A DNA stretch of 64,000 nucleotides from the NCBI RefSeq assembly GCF_014646255.1, contig NZ_BMNC01000001.1, forward strand, positions 561,366-625,365. Reading direction: 5' to 3'. Below the pieces are notes generated by a model. The model saw only the letters and a list, made by a program, of their open reading frames with translations. It searched no databases and was not told the DNA's origin. The translations under genes and the position numbers were made by a program. Origin of the DNA: Lentzea pudingi (GTDB lineage Bacteria; Actinomycetota; Actinomycetes; Mycobacteriales; Pseudonocardiaceae). Position 1 is the first letter of the stretch. Each line of letters begins with the position of its first letter. Positions 33,539 to 42,152 of the stretch are shown here, piece by piece.

Positions 33539-35694
33539 GACTGCACTGGCCGTCGTCGGCGGCGGAGTGGACCGAGGCGCTGCCCGTGGGCAACGGCCGT
33601 CTCGGCGCGATGGTGTTCGGCGGGACCGGGCGGTCCCGTCTGCAGGTCAACGACGCGACCGTGTGGTCCGGTACCGCGGCCGGGCCGGCTGCGGCGCTGG
33701 CGGAGCGTCTTTCCGAAGGCGCCGGTCCGGAACGGCTCGCGCAGGTGCGGGAGGCGATCTTCGGCGGTGACCTGGAGCGCCCCACCTCGTTGCTGATGTC
33801 GTTCGAGGGCCCGTACAGCCAGACGTTCCTGCCGTACGTGGACCTGTGGATCACGTTGCCCGAGGGCGAGTCGCACGGCCGCACGCTCGACCTGGACACG
33901 GGTGTGGTCACCGAGCGGATGACCATCGCCGGTGCGGACGTCGTCCGGCGGGTGTGGGCGTCGGAAACCGCGCTATGCGTGGAGATCACCGGTGCGGTAC
34001 CGGAAGCCGTCGAGATCTCCACGCCGTTGCGGGAGGTGTCGCGCGACGGCCTGAACCTGGTGGTCGAGATCCCGGTCGACTCCGCGCCCCGGCACGAACC
34101 GCAGGTCGAGGCGCCGGTGTACGGGGCCGGCGAACGAGGCACGGTCACGGTCGAGGTGACCGAGGGCGAACGCTGGCTGCTCACGCTCACCAGTTCCACG
34201 ACCTCCGAGTCGCTCTGGACCGGCAAACGCCATGGCAACCACAGGACGTTGATGGACGCCTGCGAGGTGCGGTTCGGGCCCGTCCCCGAGGTCGTCAACG
34301 TGCCGGATCTGCTGAGCGGCAAGGACGAGGACCTCATCGCGTCCGTGCTGTTCGCGTACGGCCGGTACCTGCTGGTCTCGTCGTCCCGGCCCGGTGCGCC
34401 GCCCGCGAACCTGCAGGGCATCTGGAACGAGGAGCTGCGCCCGGCCTGGTCGTCCAACTACACGATCAACATCAACACCCAGATGAACTACTGGGCCGCC
34501 GAGGTCACCGGGCTCGCCGAGTGCCACGACCCGTTGCTGGAACTGCTGGAGAAGCTCGCGGTGACCGGCCGCGAGGTGGCGCGTTCGTTGTACGGGGCGC
34601 GGGGCTGGGTGGCGCACCACAACACCGACGCGTGGGGCTGGTCGCTGCCGGTCGGCATGGGTCACGGCGCACCGTCGTGGGCGATCTGGCAGATGGGCGG
34701 CGCGTGGCTCGTCCAGCACGCCTGGGACCACTACGACTTCGCCCGCACCTGGTCCACTTTGGAGCGTGCGTGGCCGTTGCTGCGCGGCTGCGCCGAGTTC
34801 TGCCTCGACTGGCTGGTGGAAGGCCCCGACGGCTACCTCGACACGTGCCCGTCGACGTCACCGGAGAACTGGTTCCTCGACTCTTCCGGCGCCCCGCAGG
34901 CGTTGTCGTGGTCCGTCACGATGGACGTGGTGCTGATCCGCGCCGTGTTCGAACGGACGCTGGCGTTGGCACTGGCCTCCGGGCGTGCCGACCCGGTGCT
35001 CGCGGAGATCTCGGCCGCGCTGCCGCGGCTGCGTCCCGTGCCGGTGTTCGACGGCCGGCTGGGGGAGTGGGTGGCCGACCTCGCCGAGGAGGACTCGACG
35101 CACCGGCACCTGTCGCACCTGGTGTCGGTCTACCCGCTCGGCCAGATCGTCGCGGATACGCCTCTCGGTGACGCCGCGGCGGCATCAGTGGACCGGCGTG
35201 GCAACGGCGCGATGGGCTGGTCGTGGGCCTGGAAGATGGCGCTGCGGGCCCGGCTGGGTGACGGCGAGGCCGTGCGGTCGCTGCTGTCCGAGGCCTCGCA
35301 ACCGTTCACCGGAGACCGGCACCGCGACGCGCCGGTCGACGGCTCGCGGTGGGGAGGCCTGCTGCCGAACCTCTTCAGCACGCACCCGCCGTTCCAGATC
35401 GACGGCAACTACGGCTTCACGGCGGCCCTGGCCGAGGTCGTGGTGCAGAGCCACGACGGTGTGATCGACGTGCTGCCCGCGTTGCCCGAAGGCTGGTCGA
35501 GCGGCTCGGCCCGCGGACTGCGGTGCCGTGGCGGGCTTTCCGTCGACGTCACCTGGCACGACGGCGACGTCAGCGCGCGGGTGCGGCGGGTGTCCGGCGA
35601 CGCGTCGGCGTACGTGCTCGTGAGCATCGGTGGCGAGGTCACCGAGGTCGTCGTGAGTGACGTCGTGGAAGTGCGCGGGAGGATCTCTTGCTGA
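33535..35694 (+). CDS. GH95 alpha-L-fucosidase/alpha-L-galactosidase
   Basis: 719 residues, no signal peptide. The N-terminal beta-domain starts RLHWPSSAAEWTEALPVGNG, the GH95 signature. The (alpha/alpha)6 barrel has NININTQMNYWAAEVTGLAE (the paired Asn that activate water), GWVAHHNTDAWGWSLPVG, CPSTSPENWF (catalytic Glu near 444) and IDGNYGFTAALAE (Asp near 621). Family members invert alpha-1,2-fucosyl or alpha-L-galactosyl bonds of xyloglucan and other plant glycans. As a cytoplasmic enzyme it would act on imported oligosaccharides. GTG 33535 overlaps the permease stop. Confidence 0.9.
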   Translation: MRLHWPSSAAEWTEALPVGNGRLGAMVFGGTGRSRLQVNDATVWSGTAAGPAAALAERLSEGAGPERLAQVREAIFGGDLERPTSLLMSFEGPYSQTFLPYVDLWITLPEGESHGRTLDLDTGVVTERMTIAGADVVRRVWASETALCVEITGAVPEAVEISTPLREVSRDGLNLVVEIPVDSAPRHEPQVEAPVYGAGERGTVTVEVTEGERWLLTLTSSTTSESLWTGKRHGNHRTLMDACEVRFGPVPEVVNVPDLLSGKDEDLIASVLFAYGRYLLVSSSRPGAPPANLQGIWNEELRPAWSSNYTININTQMNYWAAEVTGLAECHDPLLELLEKLAVTGREVARSLYGARGWVAHHNTDAWGWSLPVGMGHGAPSWAIWQMGGAWLVQHAWDHYDFARTWSTLERAWPLLRGCAEFCLDWLVEGPDGYLDTCPSTSPENWFLDSSGAPQALSWSVTMDVVLIRAVFERTLALALASGRADPVLAEISAALPRLRPVPVFDGRLGEWVADLAEEDSTHRHLSHLVSVYPLGQIVADTPLGDAAAASVDRRGNGAMGWSWAWKMALRARLGDGEAVRSLLSEASQPFTGDRHRDAPVDGSRWGGLLPNLFSTHPPFQIDGNYGFTAALAEVVVQSHDGVIDVLPALPEGWSSGSARGLRCRGGLSVDVTWHDGDVSARVRRVSGDASAYVLVSIGGEVTEVVVSDVVEVRGRISC

Positions 35695-36590
35695 CCGATC
35701 TCGGCTTGGACGCGCTGTGGGAGTACCGCAGCTCTTACCTGCGGCCGGAGGACTTCGACTCGTTCTGGGACTCGACACTGGCCGAGGCCCGTTCCTTCGA
35801 GTTGAAGGTCGAGGCGGTACCGGTGTCCACCCCGCTGCAGACGCTCGACGTCTACGACGTGTCGTTCTCGGGCTTCGGCGGCGACCGGATCCGCGCGTGG
35901 CTGCGCACCCCGCGCGGGGTCACCGGCCTGCCCGCCGTCGTGCAGTTCCACGGGTACGGCGGCAACCGGGGCAGCGCCGTCGAGAACCTGACGTGGGCCA
36001 GCGCGGGGTTCGCGCACCTGCAGGTCGAGGTGCGGGACCAGCGCGGCGGCACCGGTTTCTTGACCCGCGGCATCGCGGACCGCTCCACCTACTTCTACCG
36101 GCGCGTCTTCACCGACGCGGTGCGAGCGGTCGAGGCCGTGCGCGCACTGGGCTCCGCGGACGTGGCCGTGATCGGCAACAGCCAGGGCGGCGGAATCGCC
36201 CTGGCCGTGGCAGGTCTCGTGCCCGGCCTGGCGGCGGTGCACGCGCAGGCACCGTTCCTCTGCGACTTCCGCAGGGCGCTCGACGTCTGCGGCCGTCCAC
36301 CTTTCACCGAGCTCACCGCCTACATCGCCGAGAACCGGCGATCCGACGTCTTCCCGGCACTGTCCTATTTCGACGGTGTGGGGTTCGCCGCCCGAGCCAC
36401 GGCCCCCGCCTGGTTCTCGGTCGGCCTGATGGACGACATCGTGCCGCCGTCCACGGTGTTCGGCGCCTACCACGCGTACGCCGGACCCAAGGAGATCAAC
36501 GTCTGGGAGCACAGCGCCCACGAGGCGGGCGGCTCCGACGACCTCGACATCGCACTGGACGCCTTCCGATCCCTTCTGGAGAAGCCATGA
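35688..36590 (+). CDS. CE7-family acetyl-xylan/cephalosporin-C esterase-like protein
   Basis: 300 residues starting at TTG 35688, with GGGAGG five bases upstream, inside the GH95 3' end. The alpha/beta hydrolase has VQFHGYGGNRG as oxyanion loop, RDQRGGTG matching the CE7 RGQ segment, the nucleophile GNSQGGGIAL near residue 165, an Asp in GLMDDIVPPSTVF near 247 and a His in WEHSAHEAGG near 276. CE7 enzymes remove acetyl groups from xylo-oligosaccharides. Lacking a signal peptide, it should deacetylate imported oligosaccharides alongside the GH95 enzyme. Confidence 0.88.
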   Translation: MLTDLGLDALWEYRSSYLRPEDFDSFWDSTLAEARSFELKVEAVPVSTPLQTLDVYDVSFSGFGGDRIRAWLRTPRGVTGLPAVVQFHGYGGNRGSAVENLTWASAGFAHLQVEVRDQRGGTGFLTRGIADRSTYFYRRVFTDAVRAVEAVRALGSADVAVIGNSQGGGIALAVAGLVPGLAAVHAQAPFLCDFRRALDVCGRPPFTELTAYIAENRRSDVFPALSYFDGVGFAARATAPAWFSVGLMDDIVPPSTVFGAYHAYAGPKEINVWEHSAHEAGGSDDLDIALDAFRSLLEKP

Positions 36591-37933
36591 GAATCGCCTT
36601 CGCTGCCCTGGCGGCGGCAACAGCCCTGGTGGTCGCGGGATGCGGGAGCTCCGACGCGGGCTCCGGCGGCAACACCGTGAACTGGTGGACGTGGGACGAC
36701 AAGCAGGCAGTCGCCTACGGCGAGTGTGAGAAGGCGTTCGAGGCCGCCAACCCCGGCACCGACGTGAAGATCACCCGTTACAACGTGGACGACTACTTCA
36801 CCAAGCTCACCGCCGGTTTCGTGGCCGGCACCGCGCCGGACGCGTTCCAGAACTCCGTCCAGTTCCTGCAGGCCTACGCCTCGCAGCACCAGCTGATGCC
36901 GCTGGACGACCTCATCGCCAAGTCCTCTGTGGACATGAAGAAGTTCTCGGTCGGCGTTGACACCTGGAAGTTCACCGACGGCAAGCAGTACGCGCTGCCG
37001 CTCGACTGGGCCGCCTCCGCCCTCTACTACAACGCGGACATGCTCACGAAGGCCGGCGTGCCCGAGGCCGACGTGCAAAGGCTGACCTGGAACCCGGACG
37101 ACGGCGGCACGTTCGACAAGGTGGTGGCCCGCCTGACGATCGACAAGTTCGGCAAGCACGGCGACGAACCGGGCTTCGACAAGTCCCAGATCGCCACCTA
37201 CGGCATCGGCGCCATGGCGGGCCGCAGCTTCATCGGCGAGACCACGTGGGCCCCGTTCGTGAACACGCTCGGCTGGCGCCTGGGCGACAAGGACCAGTGG
37301 CCCACCAAGTTCAACTACACCGACCCGCGCTTCACCAAGACGATGAAGTGGGTCCTGTCGCTGACCGACCGCGGCTTCTCCCCGAAGCTCGGCACCTTCA
37401 CCACCGGCAACCAGTCCACGATCTCCGACATCGACCTGATCGGCTCCGGCAAGGTCGCCATGACCATGGGCGGCTCCTGGTCGGCCTCGGGCTTCGGCAA
37501 GATCCCCGGCGTGAAGGTCGGCATCGCCCCGACCGTCCTCGGTCCTGACGGCAAGCGCTCCGTCCTCTCCAACTCGAACGGCAACAACATCTGGGCGGGC
37601 ACCAAGAACCCGGACCTGGCCTGGAAGTGGGTCAGCTACATGGGCGGCGAAGAGTGCCAGACCAGGGCGGGCGCCACCGGCACGTTCTTCCCGTCGATTC
37701 CCGCCGCCATGGACAACACCGTGACCTCGATGAAGTCCCAGGGCGTCGACCTCACCGTCTTCAACCAGTACGTCAAGGACGGCGTCCTCCACCCGTCCAG
37801 CGCCTACGCCAACGGCTCCGCCGTCCAGTCAGCCGAACAGCCCCTCTTCGAGGCGTACTTCGCAGGCCAGCGCTCCGACGACGTGTTCCCCGAGATGGAA
37901 CGCGTCTCGCAGGAGATACTGGCCAAGAACTAG
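36587..37933 (+). CDS. Sugar ABC transporter substrate-binding lipoprotein
   Basis: 448 residues. The signal peptide MRIAFAALAAATALVVAGCG ends in the lipobox VAGC (Cys 19). The mature protein is a class D/CUT1 solute-binding protein (VNWWTWDDKQAVAYGECEKA; FVAGTAPDAFQNSVQFL; MTMGGSWSASGFGKIPGVKV). It delivers oligosaccharide to the two upstream permeases. ATG 36587 overlaps the esterase stop. A binding-protein gene after the permeases and enzymes is unusual, as it often comes first. Confidence 0.9.
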   Translation: MRIAFAALAAATALVVAGCGSSDAGSGGNTVNWWTWDDKQAVAYGECEKAFEAANPGTDVKITRYNVDDYFTKLTAGFVAGTAPDAFQNSVQFLQAYASQHQLMPLDDLIAKSSVDMKKFSVGVDTWKFTDGKQYALPLDWAASALYYNADMLTKAGVPEADVQRLTWNPDDGGTFDKVVARLTIDKFGKHGDEPGFDKSQIATYGIGAMAGRSFIGETTWAPFVNTLGWRLGDKDQWPTKFNYTDPRFTKTMKWVLSLTDRGFSPKLGTFTTGNQSTISDIDLIGSGKVAMTMGGSWSASGFGKIPGVKVGIAPTVLGPDGKRSVLSNSNGNNIWAGTKNPDLAWKWVSYMGGEECQTRAGATGTFFPSIPAAMDNTVTSMKSQGVDLTVFNQYVKDGVLHPSSAYANGSAVQSAEQPLFEAYFAGQRSDDVFPEMERVSQEILAKN

Positions 37934-37940
37934 ACGGGAA

Positions 37941-38606
37941 GTGTCAGGAGTGGTGTTGCGGATACCGACCAGGCGCGTGCTAGCGGATGACGTCTACGAG
38001 CAGATCCGCGCCCTGATCATGAGCGACGGCATGGCACCGGGCGCCAGGGTCAACATCGACGAACTGGCGCGCCGGCTGGACGTGTCCCCGACCCCGGTCC
38101 GCGAAGCACTGGCCCGCCTGGAATCCGAGGAACTGGTCAGCAGGCTCCCGTTGCGCGGCTACAGCGTGACGGACCTGCTGAACCGCAAACAGGTCGACGA
38201 CCTCTACGCCCTGCGCCTCCTGCTCGAACCTCCGTCGGCAGCCCTGGCGGCAGCCCGCATGACACCGGAGTTCGTCGAGTTGATCGAGGAGGAACTGGCC
38301 ACCTGCCCGTCGGCCCCCGCCGACAACGCCTACGACGACTACAAGAACCTCACCGCACACGACCAACGCCTGCACGAACTGATCCTGCGGATCGCGGGCA
38401 ACGACGCCGTTCTTCAGTCCTTCTCGAAGACGCACTGCCATCTGCACCTGTTCCGGCTGAACTTCCAGCAGCCGTTCGGGGTGCAGACGATCACGGAACA
38501 TCGCGCGATCGTGGACGCGTTGGTAGCCCGGGACGAGGTGGGGGCGAGCGGAGCGATGACCGCACACCTGGAAATCGCACGAACAAGACTGCTGGACCGC
38601 ATGTAG
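37941..38606 (+). CDS. GntR/FadR-family regulator (FCD subfamily)
   Basis: 221 residues. The winged helix covers about residues 18-80 (DDVYEQIRALIMSD, IDELARRLDVSPTPVREALARL). The FCD ligand domain has the metal/ligand residues D/R and histidines in HDQRLHELILRI, HCHLHLFRL and TEHRAIVDALVARD. AGGAG at 37946-37950 suggests that TTG 37956 or GTG 37953 is the true start rather than GTG 37941. It follows the binding-protein gene by seven bases and is the expected repressor of the whole operon through ATCCTATAGGAT at 28563-28574. The inducer is probably an acid sugar or its degradation product. Confidence 0.88.
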   Translation: MSGVVLRIPTRRVLADDVYEQIRALIMSDGMAPGARVNIDELARRLDVSPTPVREALARLESEELVSRLPLRGYSVTDLLNRKQVDDLYALRLLLEPPSAALAAARMTPEFVELIEEELATCPSAPADNAYDDYKNLTAHDQRLHELILRIAGNDAVLQSFSKTHCHLHLFRLNFQQPFGVQTITEHRAIVDALVARDEVGASGAMTAHLEIARTRLLDRM

Positions 38607-39137
38607 CCGCCAGCGCACCGCAACGGCGAAGCCGAGCCACCCTGCCACGCAACGCAATGGCGAAGCCGAGGCGTATGAACCAAGGCCGACCGGGTAAGCG
38701 GTGATGACGTGCCCAATCGCTATCGTCGCGAAGCGGCGATGAAATGACCAGGCTCGGCTTTGTCCGCGCAACCACCCTCGCAAGGTGACGTACCGCCAGG
38801 CATGCGACCACCCCGCTGGAACCGGCATCAGCGCACGCAAATCGACCCGTTGTCGCCACCGGCAGGCAGCGGCATGCGTTTCCGCGAACCGGCCCAAGAC
38901 CACCGCCGCCACTGGTATCACCGGCGGAATCACCCCGCGCCACCACTCGGCCCATTCCCCACTCCGCCACGAAATCGGCGAACCCCAGAAGAACCCACCC
39001 TGACCAGCAAGATCACCACCACCCTCAAGACCTTAAAACCATTTAAAACAAACAAGGTCCAGTCCAAGTTGAACCCCGTCCGTGACCTCCCCGTAGTCAT
39101 CGGTACAACACCGTTCGACCCCCCGAGGAGACACAGA
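38607..39137. other. 531-base gap without a supported gene
   Basis: A frame is open through much of this stretch and joins the next gene, but its Arg/Pro/His-rich translation lacks actinomycete codon character. Visible structure: two direct copies of GGCGAAGCCGAG (near 38630 and 38662) with an inverted CTCGGCTT near 38752, and an AT-rich patch near 39032-39053 (TTAAAACCATTTAAAAC). TTGAAC near 39069 with a weak -10 at TAGTCA may be the promoter of the next gene. I see nothing else. Confidence 0.5.
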
Positions 39138-39974
39138 ATGGGCGCTCGACACCGCAAGCCCGCGATGATCGGCGCGGGCGCCGTGCTGGCGGTCGCTGCT
39201 GTCGCCGGTGGCATCTTCGCCTTCAGCGGCACCAACTCGAACGCGGCTGAGGACTGCGGCGGCCTGGACACCGCCCTGCAGAACAACCTGAACTTCATCG
39301 CCGGTCAGCAGGCGAACCCCGACGCTCAGTCGGACGCGCGCATCCAGAACCGCCAGCAGGTCGTCAGCCTCATCAACCAGCGGCGTGCGGCCGCCGGGTG
39401 TGGCAACAACGTGCAGGCCAAGCCCGAGGCCGGGCAGGCCGCGACGTCCGGTGAGGACTGTGGCGGGCTGGACAAGGCGTTGCAGAACAACCTGACCTTC
39501 ATCGCGGGCCAGAAGTCCGCTCCGGACGCGCAGTCCGAGGCGCGGATCGCGAACCGGCAGGCCGTGGTCGACCTCATCCAGCAGCGACGCAAGGCGGCGG
39601 GCTGCAAGGGTGACGGCGGCGCGGCCGACGCCGGCAACGGCAACGCGGGCCAGGGCAACCAGCCCACCCAGCAGCCCACCCAGCAGCCCGACGCGAACCA
39701 GGGCGGCGACAACAACGGCGCCACCGGCCAGCAGGTCTGCAACGGCTCGACCGTCACGCTGTCCGGCGAGGGCGGTGCGCCCGCCGCGTCCAGCGGCACG
39801 TTCCCGGTCGGCACCACGCTCAAGGTGACGAACCTGGACAACAACAAGTCCACGACCGTCAAGGTCGCGTCGGTGTCCGGCAGCTGCGCGCTGCTGAACA
39901 ACGCGGCGTTCGAACAGGTTCGTGAGCCGGGCAAGTTCCTGATCCGCAACGCTCGGATCGAGAAGATCGGCTGA
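39138..39974 (+). CDS. Secreted protein: two Cys-flanked repeats plus double-psi-barrel-like domain
   Basis: 278 residues. GAGGAG (39125-39130) fixes ATG 39138. After an N-terminal signal/anchor (MIGAGAVLAVAAVAGGIFAF) come two ~50-residue copies of one unit: EDCGGLD, ALQNNL, FIAGQ, PDAQS, R-I-x-NRQ, then LI-x-QRR-x-AAGC. Each copy begins and ends with a cysteine and looks helical. A Gln/Pro/Asn linker (TQQPTQQPDANQGG) follows. The C-terminal ~80 residues (GTFPVGTTLKVTNLDNNKST, SGSCALLNNAAFEQV) resemble RlpA/expansin-like double-psi beta-barrels. It is probably a cell-wall or extracellular protein; function unknown. A strong terminator follows. Confidence 0.75.
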   Translation: MGARHRKPAMIGAGAVLAVAAVAGGIFAFSGTNSNAAEDCGGLDTALQNNLNFIAGQQANPDAQSDARIQNRQQVVSLINQRRAAAGCGNNVQAKPEAGQAATSGEDCGGLDKALQNNLTFIAGQKSAPDAQSEARIANRQAVVDLIQQRRKAAGCKGDGGAADAGNGNAGQGNQPTQQPTQQPDANQGGDNNGATGQQVCNGSTVTLSGEGGAPAASSGTFPVGTTLKVTNLDNNKSTTVKVASVSGSCALLNNAAFEQVREPGKFLIRNARIEKIG

Positions 39975-40003
39975 TCTGTCCACAACGGACAGCGCAGCGA
40001 ACG

Positions 40004-40042
40004 GCCGGGTGTTCCCCTCAAGGCGCGGGGGGAACACCCGGC
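40004..40042 (+). terminator. Intrinsic terminator after the secreted repeat protein
   Basis: GCCGGGTGTTCCCC (40004-40017) pairs perfectly with GGGGAACACCCGGC (40029-40042) across an 11-base loop, 30 bases after the stop codon. Confidence 0.8.
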
Positions 40043-40104
40043 TGTTGCGCGGTCACGTCGAATAGTGTGGTCACCGGACCGCCGGTGGTGACACCTTGGT
40101 CGTC

Positions 40105-41313
40105 GTGACGGAGAAAGCAACAGCACCATCTGTCCTGCGGAACACGGCCTTCCTGCGACTGTGGACCGGCACGACCGCGTCGGGACTCGCGATGTGGGCC
40201 CTGCCGTTCGTGCTCGGCCTGGCCGTCCTCGAACGTTCGATCACCGCCGTCGAACTCGGCGTCGTCCTCGCCACCAGAACCGTGGGCTTCCTGGTGGCCG
40301 TCCCCGTCGCCGGTGTGCTGGCCGACCGCCACGCACGCCGGACCGTCGTCTTCTGGTCGTGCCTCACCGGTGCCGTGATGACTCCGGTGATCGCGCTCGG
40401 CATGGGCAGGTCGTTGCTGCTCATGGCTGCCGCGGCCGCGGTCGTCGGTGCCGGCCAGGGCGGCTGCCGGCCCGCGTTCCAGGCGATGGTGGCCGAGGTC
40501 GTGCCGGAGCCGCAACGCCAGCAGGCCAACGCCGCGACCACGCTCGCCATCAGGGTGACCACGCTGGTCGCGCCGAGCCTCACCGCCCTCGCGGCCCTCG
40601 TGACCGACGCGAAAGCACTGCTGATCGTCACCGCCGCGCTCTGGCTGGTCGCCACGGTCGTGCCGCCCAAGGGCACCTGGGCACCGGACCGTGCGAGCAG
40701 CCGAGCGAGCTTCGCGACGGACTTCCTCGAAGGTCTCAACGAGGCGCGCCGCCACCCGTGGCTGCTCTCCGGACTCGGCGCGCTGACCGTGATGGTCGCC
40801 TTCGGCTACTCCGCGACGGCCGTCCTGCTGCCGGTGGTGAGCCGCGACCGCTACGACACCGAAGCGGTGCTGGCGGCCGCCACGACCGCGTACACCCTCG
40901 GCGCGCTGGCGGGAGCCGCCCTGATGGCCCGCTGGCGCCCGAGGACGCCGGGCTGGGCCGGTCTGGCAGGAATGGCCTGCTACGGCCTGGTCCCGCTGGC
41001 CCTGCTGCTGCCGGTGCACTGGTTCGTGCTGATCGCCGGGTACGTCGTGGCCGGCATCGGGATCGAGCTGTTCAACATCCCGTGGTTCACCGCGGTCCAG
41101 CGAGAGGTCGAACCGGGCAAGCTCGCCCGCGTCTCCTCGCTCGACTTCCTGCTCTCCTTCGGCCTCGCGCCGGTCGGCCTGGCCTTCATCGCACCCGCCA
41201 TCGACCACTTCGGCGCCGGAGTCGTGCTGGGCGCCTGCGCGGTCGTCTGCTTCGCCGCCCCGGCGGCCGCCGCGCTGGTCCCGAGCTCGAAGGGGTTCAC
41301 CAGGTCCAGCTGA
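40105..41313 (+). CDS. MFS transporter, MefA/macrolide-efflux-like
   Basis: About 402 residues and 12 predicted transmembrane helices. The loop 2-3 motif is LADRHARRTVVFWS (the DRxGRR form of MFS motif A) near residue 75. The helix-4 region GAGQGGCRPAFQAMVAEVVP matches the MefA/'MFS_3' exporters, as does IPWFTAVQREVEPGKLARVSSLD in the second half. GTG 40105 is chosen because TTG 40096 has no ribosome site; neither start is strongly supported. The substrate is unknown; drug or metabolite export is usual. It converges on the HTH gene and overlaps it by 17 bases. Confidence 0.82.
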   Translation: MTEKATAPSVLRNTAFLRLWTGTTASGLAMWALPFVLGLAVLERSITAVELGVVLATRTVGFLVAVPVAGVLADRHARRTVVFWSCLTGAVMTPVIALGMGRSLLLMAAAAAVVGAGQGGCRPAFQAMVAEVVPEPQRQQANAATTLAIRVTTLVAPSLTALAALVTDAKALLIVTAALWLVATVVPPKGTWAPDRASSRASFATDFLEGLNEARRHPWLLSGLGALTVMVAFGYSATAVLLPVVSRDRYDTEAVLAAATTAYTLGALAGAALMARWRPRTPGWAGLAGMACYGLVPLALLLPVHWFVLIAGYVVAGIGIELFNIPWFTAVQREVEPGKLARVSSLDFLLSFGLAPVGLAFIAPAIDHFGAGVVLGACAVVCFAAPAAAALVPSSKGFTRSS

Positions 41314-42151
41314 AGCCGCGCACCCCCGGCCGCACGTCCAGCGCCACGTCCAGCAACGTGCGGCACGGCGCCACGGGCGACCCGTCCGCGAGCTGGACCA
41401 CGGACGACGGGGCGGTGCCTTCGAACGTCACCTCCAGCACGTACTCCCGCGTCGGCAGCCGGAACTTGCGCTCGTAGTTCGTCGCGGGCGGGCACGGGTC
41501 GTGGTTCACCAGCTCGTGCTCGATCACGACGCTCTCGCCCTTGCACAACGGCTTCTCGAACAGCAGCTCCGCGACCAGCAGCCCCTCGCCCGGCTCCTGC
41601 ACGACCTGGCCGACCGTGCAGTTCTTCAGGGCGTTGACCTGCGGCAACGGCAGTTCGTGGTCGTCGACGTGCATGATCACGACCCACCGGTCGGGCCCGG
41701 TCATCGACGCCGACAGCACCTGCCTCGAGCGGAAGACCCGCTCGGTGCGGTCCGCCCCGATCGTCACGAAGTCCTGCTGGCTCACGCGCAGGAGCTGGTC
41801 GTCCCACTGCGTGTCGAGGCCGTGCAACGCGTGCTCGACGGGCGAGGGGGAGGGCCAGAACGCGGACATCGGCGCCGGGGCGTGGCGCAGCCAGCGGCCA
41901 CGCGGGCGCGGCGGGCCCAGCAGCTCCGAGAGGTGGCCCGGCGGCACCTGCAGGATGTGTTCGAGGTGCACGACGGCCTGCATCGACTTCTGCCGCTCCG
42001 GACGGCTGCGGCCGGTCTGCCAGTAGCTCAGCGTCGCCATCGAGACGGACACGCCGTTCTGCGAGAGGTGCTCGCGCAGGCGCTCCAGACCGAGACCGCG
42101 ATTCGTGATCGCCGTCCGGAGAGCCTGCGCGAACTCGTCCACGCTGGTCAC
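41297..42151 (-). CDS. XRE-like helix-turn-helix regulator, coupled to the giant gene
   Basis: 284 residues. The N-terminal HTH (residues ~5-75) reads FAQALRTAITNRGLGLERL and then VSMATLSYWQTGRSRPERQ, the recognition helix. The remaining ~200 residues (HALHGLDTQWDDQLLRVSQQ, VVIMHVDDHELPLPQ, LLVAELLFEKPLCKGESVVI) are beta-rich and lack a known ligand domain; this layout recurs in actinomycete 'XRE + unknown C-terminus' regulators. GTG 42151 is one base after the stop (TAG, 42155-42153) of the giant gene, so it is very probably the last cistron of that operon. It may regulate it. Confidence 0.82.
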   Translation of the reverse strand: MTSVDEFAQALRTAITNRGLGLERLREHLSQNGVSVSMATLSYWQTGRSRPERQKSMQAVVHLEHILQVPPGHLSELLGPPRPRGRWLRHAPAPMSAFWPSPSPVEHALHGLDTQWDDQLLRVSQQDFVTIGADRTERVFRSRQVLSASMTGPDRWVVIMHVDDHELPLPQVNALKNCTVGQVVQEPGEGLLVAELLFEKPLCKGESVVIEHELVNHDPCPPATNYERKFRLPTREYVLEVTFEGTAPSSVVQLADGSPVAPCRTLLDVALDVRPGVRGFSWTW

Positions 42152-42152
42152 G

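Noticed and set aside
36587..37933. Missing ABC ATPase as evidence of a broken transporter
   Set aside because: Actinomycete sugar importers commonly share one MsiK-type ATPase encoded elsewhere; all visible components are intact.
38760..39137. Upstream extension of the secreted repeat protein
   Set aside because: GAGGAG is ideally placed before ATG 39138 and a signal sequence follows at once; the upstream translation is Arg/Pro-rich and shows no coding bias.
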